Shown piece by piece: positions 35,081 through 46,100 of a stretch of 64,000 nucleotides of DNA (within the stretch, counting starts at the first letter, position 1; every line of letters starts with the position of its first letter). A program made the translations under genes and the position numbers. Under the pieces are notes generated by a model. It ran no database searches and was not told where the DNA came from. It was given only the letters and a program-made list of their open reading frames with translations. The stretch is taken from assembly GCF_003122385.1 (NCBI RefSeq), contig NZ_CP029255.1, forward strand, positions 5,704,001 to 5,768,000, in the 5' to 3' direction. Origin of the DNA: Flavobacterium crocinum (GTDB taxonomy: Bacteria > Bacteroidota > Bacteroidia > Flavobacteriales > Flavobacteriaceae).

Positions 35081-36169
35081 CTAGAAAGAGTATGTTGTTG
35101 CAATTAAAGCATAGAAGCTTCCTCCTGTTGGCAATGCATCTTTATCTAAGAAAATATCTTCAGAAGCTGCATCGTATCTTAGCTCAGGAATAATTGTAAG
35201 TTTTCCAACTTTATAATTTAAAGAAACTGTGTTTGCAAATACACTAGATCCTGTTAATGTTCCCATGCTTGGCGCTGCATCTTTAGCATCAAAATACTCC
35301 ATTCTGTAAGCCAGCAATAATGATGGGCTGAAAGAGTAATTAGCATATCCTACCAATGAAAACCATTCTCCGTCTAAAGTGCTGTCAAAATCATTTGTTG
35401 TTTTTGCATAAGTCGCATTTAACCCAAGAGAAAAACTATCACTAATTGTTTTAGAAGCAGTCAAATCAAACTGAGTTTTATTCTCATCTGATACTGGAAT
35501 GATACTTCCTGGAATTGCGTTTGTACTTCCTGTTGTAAAGTTCAAATAAGCACTTCCTGTTTCACCTATATATCCTACTTGTCCAATGAACGTTTTTTGG
35601 TAAGATCCCGCATCCATAGCCGATTTAAAATCGGTTGGGTTTGTTAATCCTAACATAGCTGTGAATTTCCCTGATGTATATTGGGCTTTCACACCTGTAT
35701 TAAAGAACGGTCCGTATGAGAATGCATACGACATACTGTAGTTTTTGTTATCTACGGCGTCCAAAACCTCATATCCGATATGAGTTCCAAAACTACCTGC
35801 CACTACTTTAAATTCATCAGTTAAATTATAGGTAAAAAATAACTGTTTAATTAAAAATTTGGCGCTCGCATCTTTATCCGGTGTCTCATTATAGGAAAAC
35901 TCTGCTGCTCTTTTTCCGAAACCTAAATCGACAAAAACAGAAGCTTTTCCAAAGGTATGACCCGCTTCTATCGATGCCATCCCTAATTCGAATGAATTTT
36001 GTGAGTTGGTGAAGCTCGTTAATCCATTCATTTGTTTTGAAAAATCATATTTATAGTACGCATCTGCAGAACCTCCCCATGTGGTTGCTGGAGCGGCTGC
36101 CTCCTCTTCTTGGGCAAAGGCAAAAGAACTTGTTAACATCGCGGCTAAAATGTGAAATGCTTTTTTCAT
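35081..36169 (-). CDS. Outer-membrane porin (beta-barrel)
   Basis: 362 residues with a signal peptide ending 'FAFAQ' and an acidic/Ala start. The whole mature chain is amphipathic beta-strand with aromatic girdles ('WGGSADAYYKYDFSK', 'LIKQLFFTYNLTDEFKVVAGSFGTHIGYEVLD') and ends '...YALIATTYSF' with the C-terminal Phe needed for barrel assembly. It matches the Bacteroidota outer-membrane porin group (OmpL-like / bbp2-type). The solute is unknown. The gene is monocistronic with its own terminator and a long (about 600 base) upstream region. Confidence 0.85.
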   Translation of the reverse strand: MKKAFHILAAMLTSSFAFAQEEEAAAPATTWGGSADAYYKYDFSKQMNGLTSFTNSQNSFELGMASIEAGHTFGKASVFVDLGFGKRAAEFSYNETPDKDASAKFLIKQLFFTYNLTDEFKVVAGSFGTHIGYEVLDAVDNKNYSMSYAFSYGPFFNTGVKAQYTSGKFTAMLGLTNPTDFKSAMDAGSYQKTFIGQVGYIGETGSAYLNFTTGSTNAIPGSIIPVSDENKTQFDLTASKTISDSFSLGLNATYAKTTNDFDSTLDGEWFSLVGYANYSFSPSLLLAYRMEYFDAKDAAPSMGTLTGSSVFANTVSLNYKVGKLTIIPELRYDAASEDIFLDKDALPTGGSFYALIATTYSF

Positions 36170-36788
36170 GTTTTAAATTGGTTTTTAGTTATTAAATTGA
36201 TTCTGGTTAGTTAATCTTTTATATATCTATTAATAGTATAAGTCATTTCTAAAACCTTTCATGCGCCTTCAAATCATCATCATTTTCATTAGCGAATTTA
36301 TTAACTTTTGTATCACCAGAATAATTCAAAAGCGCTTTTTTGATGTTTTAGGTGAAGAATTACGGATTACAAAAATTAAATCAACAATAATCGTTATTTG
36401 ATATTAATCGCTAATTGTTTTTAAAAATTCAATAACGCATTTTTAGCAGCACACACCAAAAAACAAGGCGTCAACCACAAAAAACTAAATTAAAAAAGCA
36501 CAAAAACACCGAAAAAACATCCAAAAAAGTCAATCACCCCAATTTTTAAAGGGGTATCAATAAAAATAAAAAACACGATCTAAATATCTCTTCATTAAAA
36601 ACAGGAACAAAAACCATAAACCCTACGTTTAAAATTCTTACAAAAACCACATACATCTATTGCAACAAATCAAACTAATTCTATTGAAACGAATAATTCA
36701 TTTATACATAAAAAAAGGATGCACTTTTCGGTACATCCTAAATGATAAATTTTCAGCAATTTGTAATACACTTTTTTCTTAATGCCTT
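36170..36788. other. 619-base spacer upstream of the porin gene
   Basis: No credible gene. The part near the porin start is AT-rich promoter-like sequence. Positions about 36440-36560 are unusual, being almost all A and C on the plus strand (G/T on the minus strand), with runs such as CAAAAACACCGAAAAAACATCC. The terminator of the next gene lies at 36711-36740. Confidence 0.5.
36711..36740 (-). terminator. Terminator at the end of the susC operon
   Basis: On the minus strand AGGATGTACC pairs with GTGCATCCT around a GAAAA-type loop and is followed by a T run, just after the GH5 stop codon. Confidence 0.8.
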
Positions 36789-37802
36789 TTAGTCCTCAAA
36801 ACGATAGTTGCTTTCTTTCCAGTTGGAAGGTAAGTATCTTTCGTAATGCCATACATTATATTTTTTAAAATATTCACGAGCTTTTATTCCGGATTCTTTT
36901 AAATCTTCATTTTTCCATTTCCCTTCAGACTTCGCTGATTTATATAAAACAGAGCAAGTCTCATCTTTGTCTGAAACAGACCATACAATCCAGCTAAGTT
37001 TTCTGTCTTCCATCCAGTCTATATATTCCTGCCAAGCTTTGTAATTTAATGGTCCATCGCCAGAAGCTTCCATACCGGCAGATTCTGAAATAAATATTGG
37101 AAGTCCGTTTTTGATAGCAGCATCAGTTTTGTCTCTTAATTCTTTTCCATGCGTTGCAGCATAAAAATGCATAGTATACATTATATTATTATATCCTAAA
37201 ATAGGATCTGCGGCTGGTAGATCTACATCCTGATCCCAATGTGGAGAACCCACCAAAATTATATTATCAGGATCGTTCTCTCTAATTACTTTGATTACTT
37301 CTTCAGAATAAGCTTTAACCTCGGCCCATGTTTCATAATCAGGTTCATTAAATATTTCATATATAATATTGGGGTATTTACCATACTTTTTTGATATCTC
37401 AGCAAAAAACTCTTTAGCTTCACTTAAATTAACATTATGGGTATGCCAATCTACGATTACATACATATCCTCTTTTATTGCTCCTTTAATGACAGCTTCT
37501 ATTTTCTTTTTAGAAAATTTGGGATCTTTCATATAGGAATACTCTCCCAGCTCTACTCCTAGTGCGGCACGAACAACATTACAGTTAAAATCTTTCTTTA
37601 ACCAACTTACCGCTTTTTGATTATAAAACCTTGGCCACATACTATGCCAGCCAAAACTCATTCCTCTTAATACAACTGGCTTTTTATCCTTATTTACCAA
37701 TTGAGTACCATTAACACTAAGATTTTTATGAGTTTGCACTTGAGCATTTAAAGGCGAAAACATTAAAATAAAAGCAAATAATAAGACTTTATTAATCTTC
37801 AT
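36789..37802 (-). CDS. GH5 family glycoside hydrolase (endoglucanase/mannanase type)
   Basis: 337 residues with a signal peptide ending near 'PLNAQ'. The GH5 barrel shows 'RAALGVELGEY', 'VIVDWHTH', the acid/base E153 in 'IYEIFNEP' and the nucleophile E240 in 'IFISESAG', with 'WSVSDKDETCSVL' near the end. The pattern fits the GH5_2-like endo-beta-1,4-glucanase group, though the nucleophile context (SESAG instead of the usual TEWG) is uncommon. In this locus it may cut glucosyl-containing stretches of glucomannan. It is the last gene of the minus-strand susC operon, 14 bases after the GH27 gene. Specificity is uncertain. Confidence 0.85.
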   Translation of the reverse strand: MKINKVLLFAFILMFSPLNAQVQTHKNLSVNGTQLVNKDKKPVVLRGMSFGWHSMWPRFYNQKAVSWLKKDFNCNVVRAALGVELGEYSYMKDPKFSKKKIEAVIKGAIKEDMYVIVDWHTHNVNLSEAKEFFAEISKKYGKYPNIIYEIFNEPDYETWAEVKAYSEEVIKVIRENDPDNIILVGSPHWDQDVDLPAADPILGYNNIMYTMHFYAATHGKELRDKTDAAIKNGLPIFISESAGMEASGDGPLNYKAWQEYIDWMEDRKLSWIVWSVSDKDETCSVLYKSAKSEGKWKNEDLKESGIKAREYFKKYNVWHYERYLPSNWKESNYRFED

Positions 37803-37816
37803 GACAAGTTTTAGAT

Positions 37817-39049
37817 TTAGGGTATTAATTTTAAAGTAACTACATCATGTGAAGCTATTGCAGTACTAAATATTTTTTTTGTACTTCCTGCTTCTTTATT
37901 CTTCCAAAGATCTTTTATTTTGAATATCGTTTTTGTAAAATCGGCTTCATATCCAAAATCAGCATCTTTGAAATTATTTTTACTCCAATCGAAAGTAACT
38001 TTTTTTGTTGTTTCTGTCCTATTCACAAAACTAACTGCCCAGGCTCCATCTGAAAGTGGTTTTACCCAAACTTCTACCCCATCTAAAATTGTGTATTTAA
38101 ATCCCTGAATACCTAACTTATCCTGATTTACAGAAAGCAACTCTTTATTAGTTAAAATTGCTAAAGTTTCTTTAGACATTTTTCTGTAATCATTTCCGGT
38201 AAATAAAGGAGAAGATAACATACACCACATAGCAAAATGCGTTTTATCTTCGGTGTCATTCATTTCGTTTCCTACTTCCATCATATCAAAATCATTCCAA
38301 TGATCTGGACCTGAATATTTACGAATGTCTTTTCGCATATCCGCAATTTTCATAAATCCCCAGGAAGACCAGTTTTCAGGATGTCTGAATTCGCAGTCAA
38401 AGCAAGGATAGATGTCGCCGGAAATTCTCCACAGATTTCCAATTGGTTTTCCCCATTCCCAAGGCTGATTGTCTCCCCATTCGCAAAGACTAAAAACAAT
38501 TGGTCTTCCGGCAGTTTTTAAGGCATTACTCATCGTTGTGTAAGCTTCTTTGGCAGTAATTCCTTCTGTGTTACACCAATCGTATTTTAGAAAATCAATT
38601 CCAAGTTTCGCATAAAATCTGGCATCCTGATACTCATAACCTCTTGTTCCGGGATAACCCGCGCAAGTTTTTGTTCCTGCACAATTATACAAACCGAATT
38701 TTAAACCTTTATTATGTACATAATCAATTAATGCTTTCATTCCGTTTGGGAATTTTTCAGGATCTGGGACTAAATCACCATTTGCATCTCTTTCATGTGT
38801 CATCCAGCCATCATCTAATACAATATAATTATATCCTGCGGCAACTAAACCGGAAGAAACCATAATATCTGCTGTTTCCTTTACTAACTTTTCATCAATA
38901 TTGGTTGCAAAAGTATTCCATGAATTCCAGCCCATTGGTGGTGTCAAGGCAAGTCCTTCAAATTTTCCACCCTGCTGTTTATGAGTATTACCCTGACCGA
39001 AACCTAGAATGGTTACACTAAAAGCAAGAAGTAAGGTTACTATTTTCAT
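37817..39049 (-). CDS. GH27 alpha-galactosidase
   Basis: 410 residues with a signal peptide (ends near 'GFGQG'). The GH27 opening is 'LALTPPMGWNSWNTF', followed by 'YIVLDDGWM' and 'FGLYNCAGTKTCAGYPG'. The nucleophile is D157 in 'FLKYDWCN', and the acid/base is D255 in 'DHWNDFDMMEVGN'. The C-terminal beta domain is present. It removes alpha-1,6-linked galactose from galactomannan or galactoglucomannan and is probably periplasmic. It sits in the operon behind the surface glycan-binding genes, with the GH5 gene 14 bases downstream. Confidence 0.95.
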   Translation of the reverse strand: MKIVTLLLAFSVTILGFGQGNTHKQQGGKFEGLALTPPMGWNSWNTFATNIDEKLVKETADIMVSSGLVAAGYNYIVLDDGWMTHERDANGDLVPDPEKFPNGMKALIDYVHNKGLKFGLYNCAGTKTCAGYPGTRGYEYQDARFYAKLGIDFLKYDWCNTEGITAKEAYTTMSNALKTAGRPIVFSLCEWGDNQPWEWGKPIGNLWRISGDIYPCFDCEFRHPENWSSWGFMKIADMRKDIRKYSGPDHWNDFDMMEVGNEMNDTEDKTHFAMWCMLSSPLFTGNDYRKMSKETLAILTNKELLSVNQDKLGIQGFKYTILDGVEVWVKPLSDGAWAVSFVNRTETTKKVTFDWSKNNFKDADFGYEADFTKTIFKIKDLWKNKEAGSTKKIFSTAIASHDVVTLKLIP

Positions 39050-39137
39050 TTTTTTTCAATTTAAAATATCTTAAAAAAATGTTCCCTAATTTTTCAATAA
39101 GGGAACATTTTTAAACTAACTCAAAATAAACTAACTA

Positions 39138-40397
39138 TTATAAAAACCCAATATCGTCTATATAAAGAATACTTGCAGGACTAATTGTTATTCCTGAAAA
39201 TTCCTGAATAAATACACTATCAAAATTTCCTCCACTCAAGAGTTCAGGATGCAATGCCGAAATAGGAATTGAAATATTGTTCCATTGACCTGGTACTAAA
39301 GTAACTGTAGTACCTTTACTAGAGTCACCTGTATCACTATTTATAGTAACCATGATTTTAGTACTTTCGGTTGGGAATATAGACATTTTTACAAATTGGT
39401 AATCTGCTGCATTCAAAGCCAAATCTGAGTGCATGAAAAGTCCGCTCCAGGCTTCTGCAACTTTTTTGATTGCGTTTGTTCCTCTGCTTACTTTTTCGGT
39501 GCTTTCCCAGGTAATGTCTCCTCCCCAGCCCCAGCCCCATCCTTTCAATGAGTCTTCGTATAATAAATATTTAAGACCTATACTGCTTGGAGCAGACACT
39601 CCAAATTCAGTTTCTACAACAACAAGCGCATACGAATCAAAATCAGCCGGAACCGTTGCTTTTATTTCCGTTTTAGAAACTGCAGTAAATGTAGCTGTAG
39701 TTGACCCGAATTTTACATTTTTAACCTTTACAAAATTTTGTCCTGTAATGGTTATAACATCTCCCGGAGAAGCCAACACTTGTGACAAACTAGTAATTAC
39801 AGGAGCAGGCGGAGTTAACTCAATTACATTACTCAATACATTTACAAAACCATTTGTAGCATAATAATCTAATCCTGGCGCCTCTTTATCAGATCCGTTT
39901 ACTTTTAAAACACCATTGGTTACATTGATACTCAATAAATACAAATCAGAGTTTAGCGCATTTGCCATTGTACTGTAATCTCCTGTTTCCAGATAATCAG
40001 CCTGAACACCTTCAAGTTTACCAACTCTTTTTTTGACACCTTTAATAACATGACTCAAAACTAGCTGTTTCAAATCTTCAACCGGAACCAAATTAATATC
40101 CGGATATCCTAAATCATTCACATAACCATTCGCTACCAAATAAGCATCAAAAGTAGCATCGTTTGGAACAAAATAAGTATAGTCATCTGCTGTATTTAAT
40201 GTCGATTCCAGTCCAGCTAATTTTATTGCTTTTGTAAACGTAGTTAAATTACTATTTGCCAGAAGCAATCCGTAAGCCGTATTGTAATTTTGCTTTGCTC
40301 CTCCAATATCTTCAATTTCGTTGTCACAGGAAGAAACTGTGGCAACTAAAAATGCGCATAAGGCAAGATGCTTTACTTTATTATATATATTTTTCAT
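39138..40397 (-). CDS. Surface glycan-binding lipoprotein: fasciclin + IPT/TIG + carbohydrate-binding domain
   Basis: 419 residues with lipobox Cys24 ('VATVSSCDN'). Residues about 40-185 match a fasciclin (FAS1) domain ('LTTFTKAIKLAGLESTLNTADDYTYFVPNDATFDAYL', 'LKQLVLSHVIKGV', 'DYYATNGFVNVLSNVIEL'). An IPT/TIG immunoglobulin-like domain (about 190-275) follows, then a C-terminal beta-sandwich starting at 'LKGWGWGWGG' and ending 'ILYIDDIGFL'. This last domain looks homologous to the C-terminal domain of the next protein upstream in the operon. The gene position is that of SusE/SusF-type surface glycan-binding proteins. A fasciclin domain in this position is unusual. Confidence 0.82.
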   Translation of the reverse strand: MKNIYNKVKHLALCAFLVATVSSCDNEIEDIGGAKQNYNTAYGLLLANSNLTTFTKAIKLAGLESTLNTADDYTYFVPNDATFDAYLVANGYVNDLGYPDINLVPVEDLKQLVLSHVIKGVKKRVGKLEGVQADYLETGDYSTMANALNSDLYLLSINVTNGVLKVNGSDKEAPGLDYYATNGFVNVLSNVIELTPPAPVITSLSQVLASPGDVITITGQNFVKVKNVKFGSTTATFTAVSKTEIKATVPADFDSYALVVVETEFGVSAPSSIGLKYLLYEDSLKGWGWGWGGDITWESTEKVSRGTNAIKKVAEAWSGLFMHSDLALNAADYQFVKMSIFPTESTKIMVTINSDTGDSSKGTTVTLVPGQWNNISIPISALHPELLSGGNFDSVFIQEFSGITISPASILYIDDIGFL

Positions 40398-40464
40398 AAA
40401 TTATCTTTTAGTTTTTAATAATGGATTCTAACAAATCAAGACTTATTCTTCGAATCCGTCACAA

Positions 40465-41535
40465 TTATTTTAATACCAATCCAATATCATCGATAAACAA
40501 ATTGTTTCCTCCAAAACCTCCTGTTTCCTGAAAAGTAATTTCAGTTAACTCTCCCGGACTGCCAACACCAGAAAACGGAACCTCTAAATATGTCCATCCT
40601 GTACCGAATTTAAGCGGATAAGTAGCACCATAATTACCATTAACAATTACAGAAACAGATCCTGCTTTTTCTCCTTTAATACTTACACGGATTCCTTTGT
40701 ATTTAGTCATATCCACTTTAGATTTATCTACACCAATGTATAAACCATCCCAATCCGGACCTGAAGTCCAATTGATACATTTTGTACCTTGTGATGCATC
40801 TTTATCGTAAGCAATATCATAATGATTTGTTGCTGGTCTCCAAAGACCATTGTAACTACTCAAACTAGTGTAAGCATCATCATAAAAAGCAGAACCTAAA
40901 GACTGACCGGCAACTGTTGTTCCTGAAACATTGGTTACAGACAAGTTTTTATACTGAATATTATTAGGTACCTGAACTTTAATTTCTGTCAATGTAGATG
41001 ATATAGGCTGAACCGCAGTTTCTCCAAAATTCACAACAGGACGCAAAAAATATTCTCCTGTAATTGTAATGATATCTCCTGGATTAGGGTTAATTGGAAA
41101 TCCTTTAATATTAGGATTTGGAGGTCTAATAGCCACTTTATAATTCAACGTCCCTTTAGCCGTAACGATTTTCATTTCATCCATTTCGTTATAGTAAGGA
41201 GTTTTTTGATCGACTAAAATAACGATTGCATTATCTGTCACAAATGTTGGATTGAAATACGACTCTAATCCATTAAATGAAATTGATTTTAAGGTACCAA
41301 ACCCGGATCCTCTAATGATATAATAATTCCCTGCATTAATAACATCTGTAGGTACATCCACCTCTCTGTCTCCTTCAACCAAAGGATCATCAACAACAGA
41401 TCTGCTAATTCCTGTTACTTCAAGCTTTCCGGAAGAACCTTCCGAATCATCATTCGAACAAGAAGCAAACAGCAAAATTGAAATCGAAGCCAAGAAATAC
41501 AACTTCAATAACATTTTATTTTTTATATTTTTCAT
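40465..41535 (-). CDS. Surface glycan-binding lipoprotein with IPT/TIG domains
   Basis: 356 residues with lipobox Cys26 ('LLFASCSND'). Two IPT/TIG-like domains (about 35-130 and 130-215) contain the 'GD.ItItG.yf..p.V.Fg' pattern. The C-terminal sandwich (about 215-356) is rich in exposed aromatics ('NGLWRP', 'WTSGPDWDGLYIG', 'GTGWTYLEVPF') and ends 'NNLFIDDIGLVLK', like CBM11-type modules. It lies 20 bases behind the susD gene. The expected role is binding of mannan chains at the cell surface and handing them to the SusCD pair. Confidence 0.85.
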   Translation of the reverse strand: MKNIKNKMLLKLYFLASISILLFASCSNDDSEGSSGKLEVTGISRSVVDDPLVEGDREVDVPTDVINAGNYYIIRGSGFGTLKSISFNGLESYFNPTFVTDNAIVILVDQKTPYYNEMDEMKIVTAKGTLNYKVAIRPPNPNIKGFPINPNPGDIITITGEYFLRPVVNFGETAVQPISSTLTEIKVQVPNNIQYKNLSVTNVSGTTVAGQSLGSAFYDDAYTSLSSYNGLWRPATNHYDIAYDKDASQGTKCINWTSGPDWDGLYIGVDKSKVDMTKYKGIRVSIKGEKAGSVSVIVNGNYGATYPLKFGTGWTYLEVPFSGVGSPGELTEITFQETGGFGGNNLFIDDIGLVLK

Positions 41536-41555
41536 AGTGATTTACTTTTAAAAAA

Positions 41556-43118
41556 TTATTTGAAATTGTAAGGAACCGGTGCCTCTTTCAACTTTGGATT
41601 TTTTCTGACTTCGATATCCGGCTTCGGATAAATAAAATCAGTTGGCGTTGGCGTATAATGCATTACTCCCTGAGAATCAAAACCTCTGTCTTGCTGAGAG
41701 ATTATATTGATTGCCTCCTGACGTGGTAATCTTCCTAAATCAAACCAAAATTCTCCTTCAAAAGCAAATTCAACTCTGCGCTCATGAAATAAAGCTGCTT
41801 TTGTTAAAGGCACATTTGTTCCTAATGCAGCCAGACCAGCTCTAAGTCTCACTTTATTATACGATTCTTTTGCTGCAGCATTAGTAGTTTCATCTGCTCC
41901 AGCCATAGTTGCCTCAGCATGTATTAATAAAAGATCAGCATAACGCATAATGTAATTGCAGTTATTCATTCCTCCCCATCCGTCAGCAGGGCCAGTTTCG
42001 CTTGTAACTTGTCCTACAACATACTTCTTAACAGCGGCTCCTGTATTAGCTAATACATCCGGATACTTGGTTTTATCCATAACAAAACCTACAACACCAT
42101 CTCCTTTAAGGTTAGGATAAGAATCTCCATAAATCATAAAAGATTCTTTTCTTCTTAAATCTCCAAGTTCAAACGCATCCTGAACATCATTACTTGGAAC
42201 ATAAGTAGCTCCATAAGACGCATTATCATTCAAAATATCTAAACCATATTGGATATTAGAGAAATTTCCACCTCCATAAGTATTTATAGCTCCTGACCAC
42301 TGCCATGAATAAATAGATTCTTCGTTATTATTTTTACTGGTCAGAAACAAATCAGCAAAATTTGGAAGTAATCCAAACTCCCCTGAGTTAATCACTTTTT
42401 CAGCCATTAATTTAGAATCCGAATATTTTTTCTCATATAGATATACTTTGGCTAAAAATGCTTCGGCAGAGCCCTGAGTTACAAAAATATTATCTCCACC
42501 GGGAGTTCTGGATCTCATTTTTACTTTCAGATTTGCTGCTGCGAACTTTAAATCATTTTCGATAAACGTATAAACATCTTCAATTCTATTGGTATTCACC
42601 AATGGATCTTTTGCCAAAGCCAGATTATCTTCAATAATAGGCACCGGACCATACAAACGAACCAAATAAAAATAGGCTATCGCTCTAAAAAAATGTGCTT
42701 CTGCAATCGTGTTTTTAATTACAGCCCTGCTTACATCTGCAGTAGCATTTTTTTCAATATTATTAATTAAATTATTCGATTGTGCAATAATTGCGAAACA
42801 AGCTCTCCAAGGATCCAACAATATAGGACTATCAGAAGTCAGCTTAAACTGAATTAACTCTGGTCCGTCAGCATACGCTAAACAATTTCCTGACGATAAC
42901 TCAGACAAAGCGTAAAAATTCTTAGTATAATAAGGTGCCCACATTGCTCCATACATCCCATAAGTAGTTCTCGCTACCTGCTCGTCAGTATTATAGAACT
43001 GATCACTGCTGTAACTATCTTCAGATGGGCGATCCAAGAAATCTTCGCTGCAAGAAGTAGTTACCAAACCTAGTGTTAAAAATAAAACTAAGGTCTTTAT
43101 ATTGATATATTTTTTCAT
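41556..43118 (-). CDS. SusD/RagB-family outer-membrane nutrient-binding lipoprotein
   Basis: 520 residues with lipobox Cys23 ('LVTTSCSEDFLDRPSED'), the standard SusD N-terminus. The helical TPR-like half ('AEAHFFRAIAYFYLVRLYGPVPII', 'SAEAFLAKVYLYEKKY') and the C-terminal 'YIMRYADLLLIHAEA', 'RRVEFAFEGEFWFDLGR' and 'YPKPDIEVRKNPKL' are all diagnostic. It acts as the lid of the SusC transporter and captures oligosaccharides. It lies 11 bases downstream of susC in the same operon. Confidence 0.97.
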   Translation of the reverse strand: MKKYINIKTLVLFLTLGLVTTSCSEDFLDRPSEDSYSSDQFYNTDEQVARTTYGMYGAMWAPYYTKNFYALSELSSGNCLAYADGPELIQFKLTSDSPILLDPWRACFAIIAQSNNLINNIEKNATADVSRAVIKNTIAEAHFFRAIAYFYLVRLYGPVPIIEDNLALAKDPLVNTNRIEDVYTFIENDLKFAAANLKVKMRSRTPGGDNIFVTQGSAEAFLAKVYLYEKKYSDSKLMAEKVINSGEFGLLPNFADLFLTSKNNNEESIYSWQWSGAINTYGGGNFSNIQYGLDILNDNASYGATYVPSNDVQDAFELGDLRRKESFMIYGDSYPNLKGDGVVGFVMDKTKYPDVLANTGAAVKKYVVGQVTSETGPADGWGGMNNCNYIMRYADLLLIHAEATMAGADETTNAAAKESYNKVRLRAGLAALGTNVPLTKAALFHERRVEFAFEGEFWFDLGRLPRQEAINIISQQDRGFDSQGVMHYTPTPTDFIYPKPDIEVRKNPKLKEAPVPYNFK

Positions 43119-43129
43119 AAGAGTAGTAA

Positions 43130-46100
43130 TTAAAATTCTAAATTCATTCCAAAAGTAAAACTACGATTGGTTGGGTAACGTCCTGAATCAATTCCTGATA
43201 ATAACGGATCCTGATTGTAAGATCCTACCTCTGGGTCATATCCTGTATATTTAGTAAATGTGTAAAGATTTTGAATACCAAAATAGAATCTTAATTTACT
43301 AATACTTGCTTTTGAAATCACATCCGAAGGCATGTTATAACCTAAAGTTACCTGTTGAATTCTTAAGAATGAACCATCTTCTACATAACGATCAGAAATT
43401 GCTATATTAGGATGTCCATCTCCACCGTCAGGTCTTGGATATTTCGCATCCGTATTTTCCGGCGTCCAAAAATCTGCTGCTTCAGCTAACTGATTTTCAT
43501 ACAAACGTTGGTTTTTAGTACCGGCACGTCTTGTTAAGTTCATTACTTTGTTTCCATAAGATCCTTGCAAGAAGACTCCTAAATCAACATTTTTGTACGT
43601 GAACGTATTATTGAAACCATAAGTAAATTTCGGTTGTGGATTTCCGATATAAGTTAAATCCTTCTCATCAATCAAACCGTCTTTGTTTTGATCTACGTAT
43701 TCAACGTCACCTAGCTGACTTTTTACTGCTTTATTTCCCGTAAAAGGAATTGGCGCATTGGCTAATTGTTCATTAGTTCTGATAATTCCAACCGCCTGAT
43801 ATCCGTAAAACTGACCAACCGGCTGACCCACTACTGTTTTAGTAACTGCTTTAGTAGTATAATCATTAAGCATTACATCTTTTGTTAAGTCAAAATTATC
43901 CTGTAAGCTCATCAATTTATTTTTGTTTGTAGAGAAAATCACTTTTGAATTCCATGAAAAATCTTTCCCAAACTTATTATTGTAATCCAAAGTCATTTCA
44001 AAACCTTGATTTCTTAAGCTTCCTAAATTTACACTTGGAGCTCCTAAACCTCCCTGATAAGCATCTGTACCTGTAACATAATAAGGCAATGGCAAGACAA
44101 ATAAAAATCCTGCTGACTGTTTTCTATACACATCAAATGTTGCCTGAAGTTTTGAATTAAAAAGTGTAAAATCTAAACCTAAGTTAGTTTGTTCAGAAGT
44201 TTCCCAGGTTAAATCAGGATTCGCAATATTATTAACGGTAAAGAAATTACCCATTGCCGATTTTATGGCACGAACTGTACTCATATAACCTCCACCACCA
44301 ATGTTTTGATTTCCGGTCTCACCGTAACCTCCTCTAATTTTGATGTTATCAATATATTCTTTAGTTCCTTCCATAAAATTTTCGTTTGAAAGTTTCCAAT
44401 AACCTGAAACGGAAGGAAAATAACCCCATTTTTGACCTGGCCCAAAATTAGAACTTCCATCTGCTCTCATCGTTGCCTGTAATCCATAACGATTATTATA
44501 ATCATAATTAAAAGTTCCAAAGAAAGAATAAAAAGCAGAACTTCCTTTGTATTCTGAAGCCACAATTGTGTCAGGATCACCCAAACTAATAGAATGAATA
44601 TCATTACTCAACAACCCGGAAACGGTTTGCGAGTTTCCGAACCAATGACTATCGTTAGCCTCCTGAGCTCCTAAAATGTTAAAATGGTGATTACCTGCAT
44701 CAACCTTATATGTTATAACATTTTTAATGTTAAGTTGATACCAATTGTTCGCTCTCTCTGTCAACTGATTGGTTTCTCTAACTGCTGCCCCCCACTTGTA
44801 AGTAGGCTGAAAGCCTTCAAAATTATCAATATTAGTAGAGCCTCCAAGGTCAAATCTATATTCAAGTCCTTTTGCAAGTCTAAAACTAGCATAAAAATTC
44901 CCTATAAAACTCTTCTTAATCAATTTATTAGTATTCATCAAAGCCGAAGCCACAGGATTAATCCAAACTCCTATAGAACCGTCAGCAGGTGGACCAGCAT
45001 AATTTCCGTTGGTATCTTTTACTGCCACATCAGGAGTAGACAATATAGAAGTACTAATGATACCGTTACTTGCACCATTAATTGTAATATCTTCATTTGT
45101 TATACCAGTCCCAAGAGAAACACCAACCGTAAGCCAATCTTTTATCTTGCTGTCAACGTTCGTTTTAAAACTATATCTTTTAAAACCAGAACCAATAACT
45201 ATACCTTCCTGATTGGTATAACCACCTGAAATATAATAGTTAGTACCCTCTTTTGCGCCTGAAAATGAAATCTGATGATTATTCATTATCGCCGTTTTAT
45301 AAATCTCATCCTGCCAATTCGTCCCTTTACCCAAAACAGACGGAACAGCAAATTCATCTCTTGGAGCCACACCATAAACAGCGGCTAAAGCATTTTGTTG
45401 CGCTGCATACTGACTTAGAGTCATTGTATCTAATAAACGAGTTACATTTTGAACAGAGAAATAAGAATCATACGCGATTTTTCCTGTTCCTTTTTTACCT
45501 CTTTTTGTAGTAATAATTACAACCCCATTCGACGCTCTGGAACCATAAATAGCAGTTGCAGAAGCATCTTTCAAAATATCCAGTGTTTCGATATCGTTAG
45601 GATTTAAGAAAGAAATAGGACTAGAAGTTACATTTCCTGTATTCGTTCCTAAATACCCTGTAACAATTGAACCTCCCGTAGCAGTATTAGCAGCATCTCC
45701 GGAAATAGGAATACCATCTACAATATATAATGGTTCATTAGTTCCTGAAATAGAAGTAGTTCCACGTATCTTAACTGACACACTACCTCCCGGTTGTCCA
45801 GAATTATTCGTCACTGTCACCCCTGCAGCACGCCCTTGTAATAATTGATCTACAGACACTTGTGGAGAATCTGCAAAATCTTTTGAAGTAACCGTAGAAA
45901 TAGCTCCTGTTAAATCCTTTCTCTTAACACTTCTATATCCAACGTTTACCAAAACTTCACGTAAATCTTCTGCGCTAAGTTTTAAAGTTACGTTGATAGT
46001 TCCTCCGTTTTTTACGTTAACTGTTTGTGTAACGTAGCCAATAAATGATACAGAAATTGTAGAATTTGCCGGTGCTTCTATAGAATATTTCCCATCAAAA

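Noticed and set aside
44684..45229. 181-codon frame opposite susC
   Set aside because: It lies wholly inside the conserved SusC barrel region on the other strand and encodes no recognisable protein.
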